Positions 19,159 to 27,348 of a stretch of DNA of 64,000 nt are shown here, piece by piece. Position numbers and translations under genes: made by a program. The DNA lies in assembly GCF_001544475.1 (NCBI RefSeq), contig NZ_FCNW02000031.1:1-64000 (forward strand), given 5' to 3'. The stretch comes from Caballeronia humi. Lineage in GTDB: Bacteria > Pseudomonadota > Gammaproteobacteria > Burkholderiales > Burkholderiaceae. A model generated the notes under the pieces. The model saw only the letters and a list, made by a program, of their open reading frames with translations. It did not search any database and was not told the DNA's origin. Each line of letters starts with the position of its first letter. Position 1 is the stretch's first letter.

Positions 19159-21504
19159 ATGTCGAAGTTCGCGCTCTCCACGCAGCCACGCGGACGGTCC
19201 ACCAGATGTCAGCGCAGGCGAACGTTCGACTGGCGCGCCGCCGTGCCGCTCGCCGTGCTTCAGATTTCGAGCGCGTTCGCCGCTGGCCCGCTGCCGCAGG
19301 ATGGCCGCTTCGTCGGCGGCGCGGGCACGATCGGCACGCAGGCCGACGCCGTGAGCATCACGCAGAGCTCGACGCGCGGCATCATCGACTGGCGCGGTTT
19401 TTCGATTGGCAACGGCAACCGCGTGATCGTGAACAACGGCTCGGGAGCGACCCTCAGCCGCGTGACCGGCACGGACGTCTCGCGCATCGACGGCAGTCTG
19501 AGCGCCACCGGCAGCTTCTACCTGATCAACCCGCAGGGCGTCGTGATCGGCACGAGCGGCGTGGTGACAACGGGCGGGCGCTTTGTCGCATCGGCGCTCG
19601 ACGTCGGCAACGACGCGTTCATGGCGGGCAACACGCTGACCTTCGGCGGCGGCGGGACGGGCGCGGTGGTGAACCTCGGCAAGATCAGTTCCAGCGGCGG
19701 CGACGTGTTTCTCATTGCGCGCACGCTGGTGGAAAACGACGGCACGATCAGCGCGCCGAGGGGCTCGGCCGAGCTTGCGGCGGGCGACCAGGTACTCGTG
19801 CGCGATACGTCGAGCGCGCCTCAAACCTACGTGCAGGCCACGAGCCGCGGAGACGCCGTCAACAAAGGCTCGATCGATGCAGCCCAGATCGCGTTGCAGG
19901 CCGCCGACGGCAACGTGTTCGCCTTCGCCGGGAACAGCACGGCGCTGCGCGCGACCGGCACCGCCACGCGCGACGGGCACGTGTGGCTCGTGGCGCCGCA
20001 GGGCACGGCGCATGTACACAGCCGCATCGACGCGACCCTGGCGTCCGGTAACGGTGGCACGGTCGATACGACGGCCAACGCCCTCCATCTCGACGACGCC
20101 GACATCCACGCGGCGCAATGGAACCTGAGCACGCCGAGGCTCGACGTCGGGCCACTCACGGCGGCGATCCTCGCGACGCAGTTGTCGCGGGGCGCGTCGG
20201 TTGCGCTCAATGCGACGCAGGGCGACATCAACCTTGTCTCGACCTTGCGCTGGAATGGCGGCGCGTCACTTGCGGTCAACGCGTTCCACTCGATCGCGAT
20301 CGGTTCGACGACGACGCTCGGCAACACCGGCGCGGGCAACCTGACGCTGCGCGCGGACGCGAGCGGCATCGACAACGGCGCGGGCGTCACGAATCGCGGG
20401 ACCATCGACTGGTCGCGCAGCACGGGCTTTGTCGCGGCGCTCCACGACATGAACGGCGCCTTCGTACCAGGCACGATTCGCACAAACGCAGCGTGGAGCG
20501 CGGCGGCCTACAGCGGCCTGAAGACGCAGTTCACGGCGTACCGGCTGGTGAATTCGATCACCGACCTCACGCACGTTACCGACGATCTCAACGGGGTCTA
20601 TGCGCTCGGCAAGGACGTGACCGGCGGAGCGACGGGCGATCCGCCGTTCAACGGCATCGGCGTCGGCAAGGACGCGGAGTTCAACGGACAATTCGACGGT
20701 TTCGGTCACGCACTGCGCGGCGTCGGCAGCACGCTCTACGATCCGTCGACGAGCGTGTATGCGGGCCTCTTCGCCGTGATCGGCACGGCAGGCGTGGTGC
20801 GCAATCTTGGCATCTCGGGCATAGCGGACCCCGCATCCGGCGGCACCGGCGGCATCCTCGCGGGACGCAATCGCGGGCTGATCACGAACTCGTATTCGAT
20901 CGGCAGCGTCGGCTCGCCCGAAACGATCGCGATCTACGGAGGCGGACTTGTCGGCCAGAACGATGGGACCATCGAGCGCTCTTGGAGCAGCGCGGATGTC
21001 GGTGGCTCGGGAGAATTCGGCGGCCTCGTCGGCGTGAACAGCGGCACGATCCTGCAATCGTTCGCGACGGGGCTGGTGGGCGGCGGCTCGCATTCGACGA
21101 GCGGCGGGCTGGTCGGGCGGAACACCGGCACGGTGCGGCAATCGTATGCGGCGGCGAACGTCGGCGGCGAGATCGCCGGCGCCGCGGGGCTCGTGGAGGA
21201 AAACGGGGGCAAGGTGGACGAGTCGTTCTCGGTTTCCATCGTGACGAACGGAATCGGACCGGGGCCACGCGGCGGCCTTTTTGATTCGAACGACCCGGGC
21301 TCGACCAACGTCTACTGGGACGTCCAGGCGAGCGGCCAGACGGACGGCGGCCCATATGTGCCAGTCGCGAACGGACTCACGACCGCGCAGATGAGCACAC
21401 CCGCGAGCTTCGCACCATCGTGGAATTTTGGGCCGGGCGGAACGTGGGTCATTCCGGCGGGCGCCACGCATCCGGTCCTGCAATGGCAGGTGCAGGGTCA
21501 ATGA
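19159..21504 (+). CDS. TpsA-type filamentous haemagglutinin-like exoprotein with GLUG repeats
   Basis: A 781-residue secreted protein of a two-partner secretion system. The N-terminus has an extended signal peptide (basic stretch to about residue 27, cleavage near 'SSAFAAG'). The TPS domain follows ('LPQDGRFVGGAGTIG' to 'SFYLINPQGVVIGTSGVV', about residues 45-160). The middle looks like beta-helix. Residues about 560-690 contain GLUG-type repeats ('GGLVGQNDGTIERSWS', 'GGLVGVNSGTILQSFA', 'GGLVGRNTGTVRQSYA'). The protein is short for the family, and no TpsB outer-membrane pore gene lies nearby. It is probably an adhesin; the ligand is unknown. Confidence 0.88.
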   Translation: MSKFALSTQPRGRSTRCQRRRTFDWRAAVPLAVLQISSAFAAGPLPQDGRFVGGAGTIGTQADAVSITQSSTRGIIDWRGFSIGNGNRVIVNNGSGATLSRVTGTDVSRIDGSLSATGSFYLINPQGVVIGTSGVVTTGGRFVASALDVGNDAFMAGNTLTFGGGGTGAVVNLGKISSSGGDVFLIARTLVENDGTISAPRGSAELAAGDQVLVRDTSSAPQTYVQATSRGDAVNKGSIDAAQIALQAADGNVFAFAGNSTALRATGTATRDGHVWLVAPQGTAHVHSRIDATLASGNGGTVDTTANALHLDDADIHAAQWNLSTPRLDVGPLTAAILATQLSRGASVALNATQGDINLVSTLRWNGGASLAVNAFHSIAIGSTTTLGNTGAGNLTLRADASGIDNGAGVTNRGTIDWSRSTGFVAALHDMNGAFVPGTIRTNAAWSAAAYSGLKTQFTAYRLVNSITDLTHVTDDLNGVYALGKDVTGGATGDPPFNGIGVGKDAEFNGQFDGFGHALRGVGSTLYDPSTSVYAGLFAVIGTAGVVRNLGISGIADPASGGTGGILAGRNRGLITNSYSIGSVGSPETIAIYGGGLVGQNDGTIERSWSSADVGGSGEFGGLVGVNSGTILQSFATGLVGGGSHSTSGGLVGRNTGTVRQSYAAANVGGEIAGAAGLVEENGGKVDESFSVSIVTNGIGPGPRGGLFDSNDPGSTNVYWDVQASGQTDGGPYVPVANGLTTAQMSTPASFAPSWNFGPGGTWVIPAGATHPVLQWQVQGQ

Positions 21505-21516
21505 GCCTGACCATCT

Positions 21517-22389
21517 TCAATGGCAATACAAGTCGTTCTCCGCGTTGAACATGTCGAAGGCGAGACGGCTTGCGAGGTCCTGACGCACGGCCGATAACCA
21601 GCGCTCGCGGCGCCAGTCGCGCACGGCGTCATCGATTGAGGCGGCAGTGGGGACATCGCCGCCCGCCGAGGCAATGAACGCGGGCGATGCCGCGATCGTG
21701 CCCGGCAGCGCGCGATAGTAGGCCCAGCCGGATTGCTTGAGCAAAGCGCGGACGACGAGTTCATCGTCGACGAGTGCCGCGCATTCACCGGCCTGAAACG
21801 CGAGCAGGGCGTCGAGCGGACGTTCGAAGCTTTGCAATGTTGCGTGATGACGCCGCGCCGCTTGCGCCGCGAAAGGACTTCCCGCCGATGCACAGATCGC
21901 ACGTCCGCGCAGATCGTCCCAGTCTTTCACGTTGCCATGCCGCAGCACGAGCGCGAGGCCGCGTCCGGTCGAATAGGACGTCGGCGCGAAGGCGAGCGAT
22001 GCTTCGGGCGCGAACGGCAGGCCGGCAATCGCTACATCGGCCTTGCCCGAGCGCACCGCCTCTTGCGCCGCGCGCGGCTCGGCGAGCACGAACGTGACCG
22101 GCAGTCCGGCGCGGCGTCCGAGGTCGTTGGCGAGCGCGGCGGAGAAGGGATCGGGCGATCGCAACGTCCGGTCGACGTGGCCGACGGTCAGCGTTGGCTG
22201 AGGCCGCGGCGGCACGGCCACGATCAGCGTGCCTCGCGCGGATGCCGCGGCGAAAGCGCGATCGGTATCGAAGTAGGTTCGCAGGGTATCTTCCCGCGAC
22301 AGCGCGGCTAAAACAGCGAGCGCGGCAAATCTGGCCGGCAGCCAGCGAAGCCACCCGGCGCCTGCATCGGAAAGGCCGACTCTAGCCAT
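21517..22389 (-). CDS. Periplasmic solute-binding protein, family 3-like
   Basis: A 290-residue type 2 periplasmic binding protein. After a poorly defined N-terminal hydrophobic segment (residues about 15-32), the fold starts with 'GTLIVAVPPRPQPTL' and contains 'SAALANDLGRRAGLPVTFV', 'SGKADVAIAGLPF' and 'ECAALVDDELVVRALL', all typical of amino-acid-type (family 3) receptors. It overlaps the permease gene by 8 bases and ends the operon. Having this receptor as well as the TauA/SsuA-like receptor at the operon start is odd; it may widen the substrate range or serve as a sensor. Confidence 0.75.
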   Translation of the reverse strand: MARVGLSDAGAGWLRWLPARFAALAVLAALSREDTLRTYFDTDRAFAAASARGTLIVAVPPRPQPTLTVGHVDRTLRSPDPFSAALANDLGRRAGLPVTFVLAEPRAAQEAVRSGKADVAIAGLPFAPEASLAFAPTSYSTGRGLALVLRHGNVKDWDDLRGRAICASAGSPFAAQAARRHHATLQSFERPLDALLAFQAGECAALVDDELVVRALLKQSGWAYYRALPGTIAASPAFIASAGGDVPTAASIDDAVRDWRRERWLSAVRQDLASRLAFDMFNAENDLYCH

Positions 22390-23233
22390 TCTGTGCCAGG
22401 CCCACTCGCCACCTGAGCAGCCGCCGCTCGAGCAGCGACAGGCTCTGGTTGATCGCGAGCCCGAAGAGCGCGAGCAGCACGATGCCGGCGTACATGTCGG
22501 GAATCTGGAACGTCTCCTGCGAGTTCAGCGTGTAAAAGCCGAGCCCCGAGCGCGCGCCGATCATCTCGGCCGCGACGAGCGCCGTGATGCTGTACGCGCC
22601 CGCGATCCGGATGCCCGTCAGGATTTCGGGCAACGCGGCAGGCAGCACGACCTTCGCAAAGATGAACCCTTGCGACGCACCCATCGACCGCGCGCCGTCG
22701 ATGAAGATGCGCTCGACCTGCTTCACGCCCGAGATCGTATTGAGCAGCACCGGCCAGAACGCGGCCCACACGATGATCGCGATCTTCGACGATTCGCCGA
22801 TCCCGAGGAACAGCATGAAGACCGGAAACAGCGCGAACGCGGAAACCTGGCGCAGCAACTGATAGAGCGGATCGGCGATGCGCTCGGCGCGGCGAAACCA
22901 TCCGAGCGTGAAGCCGCAGACGACGCCGCCTGCGACTGCGAGCAACAGTCCGCTGATCGAGCGGATCGCGCTGGCGCTCAGGTGCTTCCAGACTTCGCCG
23001 CCATCGAAGAGCCGGGCGATCGCGACGAACACGGCCGACGGCGGGCTGAGATACGCTGCACTCACCATTCCGAGCCTCGGCAGCAGTTCCCACAGCAGGA
23101 GAAAGCCGACGAGCGCGATGCTTCGATCGAACGTGGCCCAGAGTCGGGCGCGTCGTTCGACGGATGGCGCGGCGGCTTTGCGACGTTCAGCAGCGATCGG
23201 AATCTCGCGCGCCCTGACGATCTGATCAGACAT
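22382..23233 (-). CDS. ABC transporter permease, SsuC/TauC/NrtB type
   Basis: A 283-residue inner-membrane permease for a nitrate/sulfonate/taurine-type importer. Hydrophobic segments include 'ALVGFLLLWELLPRLG' and the run from about residue 105. The EAA loop is recognisable in 'FIDGARSMGASQGFIFAKVVLPAALPEILTGIRIAG'-type sequence, the hallmark of the SsuC/TauC group. It overlaps the ATPase gene by 8 bases and the downstream binding-protein gene by 8 bases. The substrate is unknown; sulfonate, nitrate or a thiamine-precursor-like compound are all possible. Confidence 0.93.
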   Translation of the reverse strand: MSDQIVRAREIPIAAERRKAAAPSVERRARLWATFDRSIALVGFLLLWELLPRLGMVSAAYLSPPSAVFVAIARLFDGGEVWKHLSASAIRSISGLLLAVAGGVVCGFTLGWFRRAERIADPLYQLLRQVSAFALFPVFMLFLGIGESSKIAIIVWAAFWPVLLNTISGVKQVERIFIDGARSMGASQGFIFAKVVLPAALPEILTGIRIAGAYSITALVAAEMIGARSGLGFYTLNSQETFQIPDMYAGIVLLALFGLAINQSLSLLERRLLRWRVGLAQNG

Positions 23234-24062
23234 GGGGCGCTCCGGCGTAGATGTCGTCAGGCGTCTCGACAGAAGCCGCGACGCTCCGCAACGCGCCGAT
23301 CTCCGCGCTCAGGCTGTTCCAGGCGCGCTGGCTGAGCGCGATGAACGCGGCCGAATGACGAATCGCCGGCCCACGCGGACGCGGCAGATCGACGTCGATG
23401 ATCTCCTTCACACGTCCCGGCCCACGTCCCATGACGGCCACCCGGTCCGACAGAAAAATCGCTTCATCGATACTGTGCGTGACGAACACGACCGTCTTCG
23501 CGCTCTGCTCCCAGATGCCGAGCAGTTCCTGTTGCAGCGACTCGCGCGTTTGCGCATCGAGGGCGCCGAACGGCTCGTCCATCAGCAGGACCTCGGGACC
23601 ATAAGCAAGCGCCCTCGCGATCGCCACGCGCTGGCGCATGCCGCCAGAAAGCTGATGCGGATAGTGATCGGCGAAATCGATCAGGCCGACGAGTTGCAGA
23701 TACCGCTCCGCCTCCGCTCTGCGTTGCGCGCGGCTCACGCCGCGAATCTCAAGCCCGGTCTCGACGTTCTTCCTCACCGTGCGCCATGGAAAGAGCGCAT
23801 AACCCTGAAACACGACGCCGAGCTTGTCGCGCACGGCGACGACCGGCTGCCCGTCGATGCGGATATCGCCCGACGTGTGCGGCACGAGCCCGGCGAGGAT
23901 GTTGAGAAACGTCGATTTGCCGCAGCCGCTAGGCCCCAGCAGCGAAAGAAACTCGCCCTCGCGCACGGCGAGATCGAAGCCCTTCAGCACGGTCTGGCTC
24001 GCATAGGCGAGCGAGAGATCGCGCGCGACGATCTTGTCGCGATGACGCGCCGTCTCGCTCAT
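23226..24062 (-). CDS. ABC transporter ATP-binding protein, SsuB/TauB type
   Basis: A 278-residue ATPase with Walker A 'GPSGCGKST', signature 'LSGGMRQRVAIARAL', Walker B 'EVLLMDEPFGALDAQTR' and 'FVTHSIDEAIFLSDRVAVM', the pattern of nitrate/sulfonate/taurine importers. Its start overlaps the end of the binding-protein gene by 4 bases (ATGA arrangement) and its end overlaps the permease gene. The C-terminal tail after the ABC domain is short. It powers the importer encoded by the neighbouring genes. Confidence 0.95.
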   Translation of the reverse strand: MSETARHRDKIVARDLSLAYASQTVLKGFDLAVREGEFLSLLGPSGCGKSTFLNILAGLVPHTSGDIRIDGQPVVAVRDKLGVVFQGYALFPWRTVRKNVETGLEIRGVSRAQRRAEAERYLQLVGLIDFADHYPHQLSGGMRQRVAIARALAYGPEVLLMDEPFGALDAQTRESLQQELLGIWEQSAKTVVFVTHSIDEAIFLSDRVAVMGRGPGRVKEIIDVDLPRPRGPAIRHSAAFIALSQRAWNSLSAEIGALRSVAASVETPDDIYAGAPHV

Positions 24063-25135
24063 GAGCGGCTCCCGGCGGCGCGCAGCGTTGCATTTGCTTG
24101 TGACTGCTTGCCGGCGAGCGCGTTGAATTCGTTCGTATAGACGTCCTTCACCGCGACCTTGCCCTTGGGGATTTTCCCGGCCTGTTCGAGGATGTCGATG
24201 TAGTACTGAATCGGCGGCTCGGTGACGACGAGGTCCTTTACATACGCATAGCGCTCGACGAGATTCACGTCGATGCCGAGCCGTTCGGCCGTAAGCTCGC
24301 GCGCTTCTTCGGGGTGCTCGTTGACCCAGTTGCCGGCCTTCGCGATCGCGCTCACGAAATCCTTCACCGCCTGCGGATGCGCGCGCGCGAATGCGCCGTT
24401 CACGCTATACGGCGCCATGCCGCCGAGACCGCCGTCTTCGTCCCAGTCGCTCCACAGCTTGTGAAGCTGCGCATCGTGCTCGGCGGCACCGGAGAACGGT
24501 GGATGAATGATCGCGATATCGACGTTTTTCGTGACGAGCGCCTGCTGCGATTGATTGTCGGGCACGACGAGCCAGTTCACCTTCGACACGTCCACGCCAT
24601 GTTGCGACAGATACTTCTTCGTCACGAACTCCGCGCATGCGCCGAAGCTGTTGAACGCGACCGTCTTGCCTTCGAAGTCTTTCGGCTCGCGAATGCCCGA
24701 GTCCTTGCGCGCGAAATATTTCATGTGCGGCGCGTCGGGCAGCGTTTCGCCGCCGGCGGACACGACCTTGATGTCCGCGCCGCTCGCGATCGCCGAGATG
24801 ACGAGCGGCACCATGCGCGTGCCGAAATCGATCTCGCCGGTCCCGACGAGCGGAATGATCTGCGGCGCCGAGACCTTGCCGACGTACTTCGGACGGGTGC
24901 TCGTGTTCTCGAAATAGCCGAGCTTGTCGGCGAGGTAGACGAGGTCGAACGCCGGGTTGTCGGGATACTTGAAGTATGTGATTTCCTGACGAGCCGACGC
25001 CGCATTCGCCGATGCCTGCGTCGCACCGTCCTGGGGCTTGCAGGCGGCGAGCATGAGCACTGAGGCCGCCACGCACGCCGCGACGAGGGAACCTTTGAGT
25101 CCGTGTGAACGGAACGACAAGTAAGAGGCCGTCAT
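24059..25135 (-). CDS. ABC transporter substrate-binding lipoprotein, NMT1/TauA-like
   Basis: A 358-residue periplasmic binding protein. The N-terminus is a lipoprotein signal ('SVLMLAACKPQDG'; Cys near residue 32). The mature part has 'ITYFKYPDNPAFDLVYLADKLGYFE' (family-typical 'AxxLGYFE' opening), 'GEIDFGTRMVPLVISAIASGADIKVV' and 'DFEGKTVAFNSFGACAEF', matching NMT1/SsuA-like receptors for nitrate, sulfonates or thiamine precursors. It is the first gene of a four-gene operon read leftward, and a stretch of 172 bases separates it from the SDR gene upstream. Confidence 0.92.
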   Translation of the reverse strand: MTASYLSFRSHGLKGSLVAACVAASVLMLAACKPQDGATQASANAASARQEITYFKYPDNPAFDLVYLADKLGYFENTSTRPKYVGKVSAPQIIPLVGTGEIDFGTRMVPLVISAIASGADIKVVSAGGETLPDAPHMKYFARKDSGIREPKDFEGKTVAFNSFGACAEFVTKKYLSQHGVDVSKVNWLVVPDNQSQQALVTKNVDIAIIHPPFSGAAEHDAQLHKLWSDWDEDGGLGGMAPYSVNGAFARAHPQAVKDFVSAIAKAGNWVNEHPEEARELTAERLGIDVNLVERYAYVKDLVVTEPPIQYYIDILEQAGKIPKGKVAVKDVYTNEFNALAGKQSQANATLRAAGSRS

Positions 25136-25307
25136 TGGATTGAACCTGAAGAATGGAAGCGAGGAATCGGGCGCGAGGTATTCAGCGCGTTACCGGAAAT
25201 TCTCGCTTCAGGCAAACGACAGTCCAACCAATAAAACGTGCTTAGGTTAGCTCGTGTTCACGGATGCAGCCTTACTCACGCTTCGCTGTCAGGCCAGGTG
25301 CTCCTCG

Positions 25308-26078
25308 TCAGAACGATTCCCTGTAGGGGCGCAGGTCGGCTTCCTGCGTCCAGGCGCTTCGATGCTGCATATGAAGTTGCCAATAGGTCTCGGCGATGGC
25401 GTCGGGCAACAGCAGGCCGTCGGCGCCTGCCTGTTCGACGCGCTGCGGCGCGCCCTGACGCAGCCGTTCGCCATCGATCCCGCCGTCGATTACGACGTGC
25501 GCGACGTGGATGCCGCGCGGCCCGAACTCGCGCGCGAAGCTCTGCGACAGCGAGCGCAGCGCGGCCTTGGCGGCTGCGAATGCGGCAAACGGCGGCCTTC
25601 CGCGCAGCGCGGCGGTGGCGCCGGTGAAGAGCAGAGTGCCGAGACCGTGCGATGCCTCTGCGTCGCGACCGTTGTCGAGCAGCGCGCGCAAAGCGGCCTG
25701 ACCGAATACGAAGCCGCCGATCACGTTGACGCGCAGCGCGTCTTCGAACTGCACGGCGGTGAGGTCGAGCGACGGCGCGCGGATGCCGCTCGCCGCGTTG
25801 AAGACCGCCGCATGCAGCGCACCGATTTCGCTCACGCGCGCGGCAATGCGTTTGATCGATGTCTCATCCGCCACGTCGCCGGGGAATGCGTAGGCATCGC
25901 CACCGGCGGCACGGATTTCATCGGCGAGGGCTTCGACGCGCGATGCGGTGCGCCCCGTCAGCGCGACGGCGAAGCCTTCCTTGGCGAAGCGGCGTGCGAC
26001 GGCGGCACCGAGCCCGGCCGATGCACCGACACCGGCGATCCACGCGACGGGTTTTGATGAGACGGAGGGTAGGTTCAT
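25308..26078 (-). CDS. Atypical SDR-family protein with Phe in place of the catalytic Tyr
   Basis: A 256-residue short-chain-dehydrogenase-fold protein. The cofactor loop reads 'AGVGASAGLGAAVARRFA', slightly off the canonical TGxxxGIG. The usual NNAG is 'NAASG', the catalytic Ser region is 'FTGATAA' (Thr for Ser), and the YxxxK pair is 'FAAAK', so Tyr is replaced by Phe while Lys stays. A known classical-SDR subgroup has exactly this Phe substitution, so this is probably a family trait and not decay. Its reaction is unknown. It lies upstream of, and in the same direction as, the sulfonate-type ABC operon. Confidence 0.88.
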   Translation of the reverse strand: MNLPSVSSKPVAWIAGVGASAGLGAAVARRFAKEGFAVALTGRTASRVEALADEIRAAGGDAYAFPGDVADETSIKRIAARVSEIGALHAAVFNAASGIRAPSLDLTAVQFEDALRVNVIGGFVFGQAALRALLDNGRDAEASHGLGTLLFTGATAALRGRPPFAAFAAAKAALRSLSQSFAREFGPRGIHVAHVVIDGGIDGERLRQGAPQRVEQAGADGLLLPDAIAETYWQLHMQHRSAWTQEADLRPYRESF

Positions 26079-26270
26079 GCAGTAAACCTATACCGGACAC
26101 GCACCACTTTGAAACAATCAAAAGCAATAAGCATTTTCGGCTGGGCGTATGGAAGGCGCTTTCCGAGCCCTATGCTCAGGCCAATATCGAAATGACCTAT
26201 CCATCGTTCAGTTCGTTTTATTGGAGGCCTATGCTTGGGAGAGGGATCATCCCAGCGTAGGGAGAGACGA

Positions 26271-26474
26271 ATGAAAATGCTCACTCGACTTGACATGGCA
26301 GCGCGGCTTGCCAAGGCATGGCGCCGACCGCCGAAGCCTCAACGCACCGAAGCGGCGCATCACGATTCGGAGAACCTGGAACGGCTCGCGGTCTGCGCGT
26401 GCAGCGGGTATTTCCACGGCGGCGATGTCGCCGCACCGTTTGTGTTCGTCTCCGAGATCCGGTTGAGGGATTAG
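26271..26474 (+). CDS. Small hypothetical protein
   Basis: A 67-residue open frame starting at ATG 26271 with GGGAGAGACGA just before it, a good ribosome site for this genome. The N-terminal half is basic ('ARLAKAWRRPPKPQR') and the C-terminal half is more hydrophobic, with two close cysteines ('CACSGYFHGG'). I do not recognise it. Its last four bases overlap the convergent cupin gene. It is kept because of the ribosome site; it could be spurious. Confidence 0.4.
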   Translation: MKMLTRLDMAARLAKAWRRPPKPQRTEAAHHDSENLERLAVCACSGYFHGGDVAAPFVFVSEIRLRD

Positions 26475-26863
26475 GCGCGCGCTGGCTGAAGTTCGACGAC
26501 GGCCAGTCTAGCCGCCGTATCGCCGATCACGCGGCTTCGATGCCCGCGCCCGGTCGTATCTTCGAGAAGGAGGACGTCGCCGGTGCGGACCGGCTGACAT
26601 TCGCCGTCCGATGCCTCGAACTCCATCTCTCCCTGAAGAACAAATATCCACATGCGAAGCGGCGACGGATGCAACTCGCCGATCCATCCCGCAGGCAACA
26701 GCAGGAAGCCGCTACGTAAAGCCGGTACAAAACTTGAAACGCCGAAGGCTGGCGCGGGAGGCGCGAAATCGCGCGTGAACGTCTCGATGACTGCCGGTTC
26801 GAAATGCGATTCGCCGCCGCCATCATCGGCGTAGAGCCGCATATAGTTCAGTGCAGACGACAT
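26471..26863 (-). CDS. Cupin-domain protein
   Basis: A 130-residue single-domain cupin. The core barrel is visible: 'LHPSPLRMWIFVLQGEMEFEASDGE' (first motif) and 'VRTGDVLLLEDTTGRGHRSRV' (second motif). The first motif has only one clear His, and the second has 'GRGHRS', so metal binding is possible but not certain. There is no signal peptide. The gene stands alone, divergent from the MHS transporter region. The function cannot be stated beyond the fold. Confidence 0.8.
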   Translation of the reverse strand: MSSALNYMRLYADDGGGESHFEPAVIETFTRDFAPPAPAFGVSSFVPALRSGFLLLPAGWIGELHPSPLRMWIFVLQGEMEFEASDGECQPVRTGDVLLLEDTTGRGHRSRVIGDTAARLAVVELQPARA

Positions 26864-27348
26864 TGCGTGCCTCCCTCGGCCTCGTTACCAGCACACTATC
26901 CCTCGCACGATTGTGCGCTCAAAACGCATTCTGATTTTCCGTCCGGCCGCATTATGATTGCGCACTCGCATAGTAATTTAGCGCTACGGGTTGCAGTGCA
27001 CAAACGCGAAAACGCGTGCTTAGATCAGGCCCGAATCGTGCGCCGCTCCGCTCGCGTGCCCGAATGCAAGCGTGCCTCGGGCCAATCGTCATCGGGTTTT
27101 GCCTCATCGTAAGGCAACGGTTCAAGCGCGATGATCGAAGGCGGCTTGTTTCTGTTCCATGGCATGGCGATTCTGGAACTGCCCGTCGAGCAGCCAGTTC
27201 GATCAACCCGTAACGAGCACTGGAGTTATCAAAAGAAATACGGTATCGAAGAAGACGCGGAGCGCCCTTCGTGGGCAATCCATCGCAGTCAGTGTGTCGG
27301 AGAGGTGGCCCGAGAAGCTGTCCCAACGCTCGAGAATCAGGAGACAAC
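26864..27348. other. Intergenic region upstream of the first MHS transporter
   Basis: About 485 bases between the cupin gene and the transporter. It contains an AT-richer patch (26925-26990) that could hold promoters. An open frame from 27131 runs into the transporter gene in another frame; it lacks a ribosome site and family resemblance, so I do not call it. Nothing else is seen. Confidence 0.4.
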
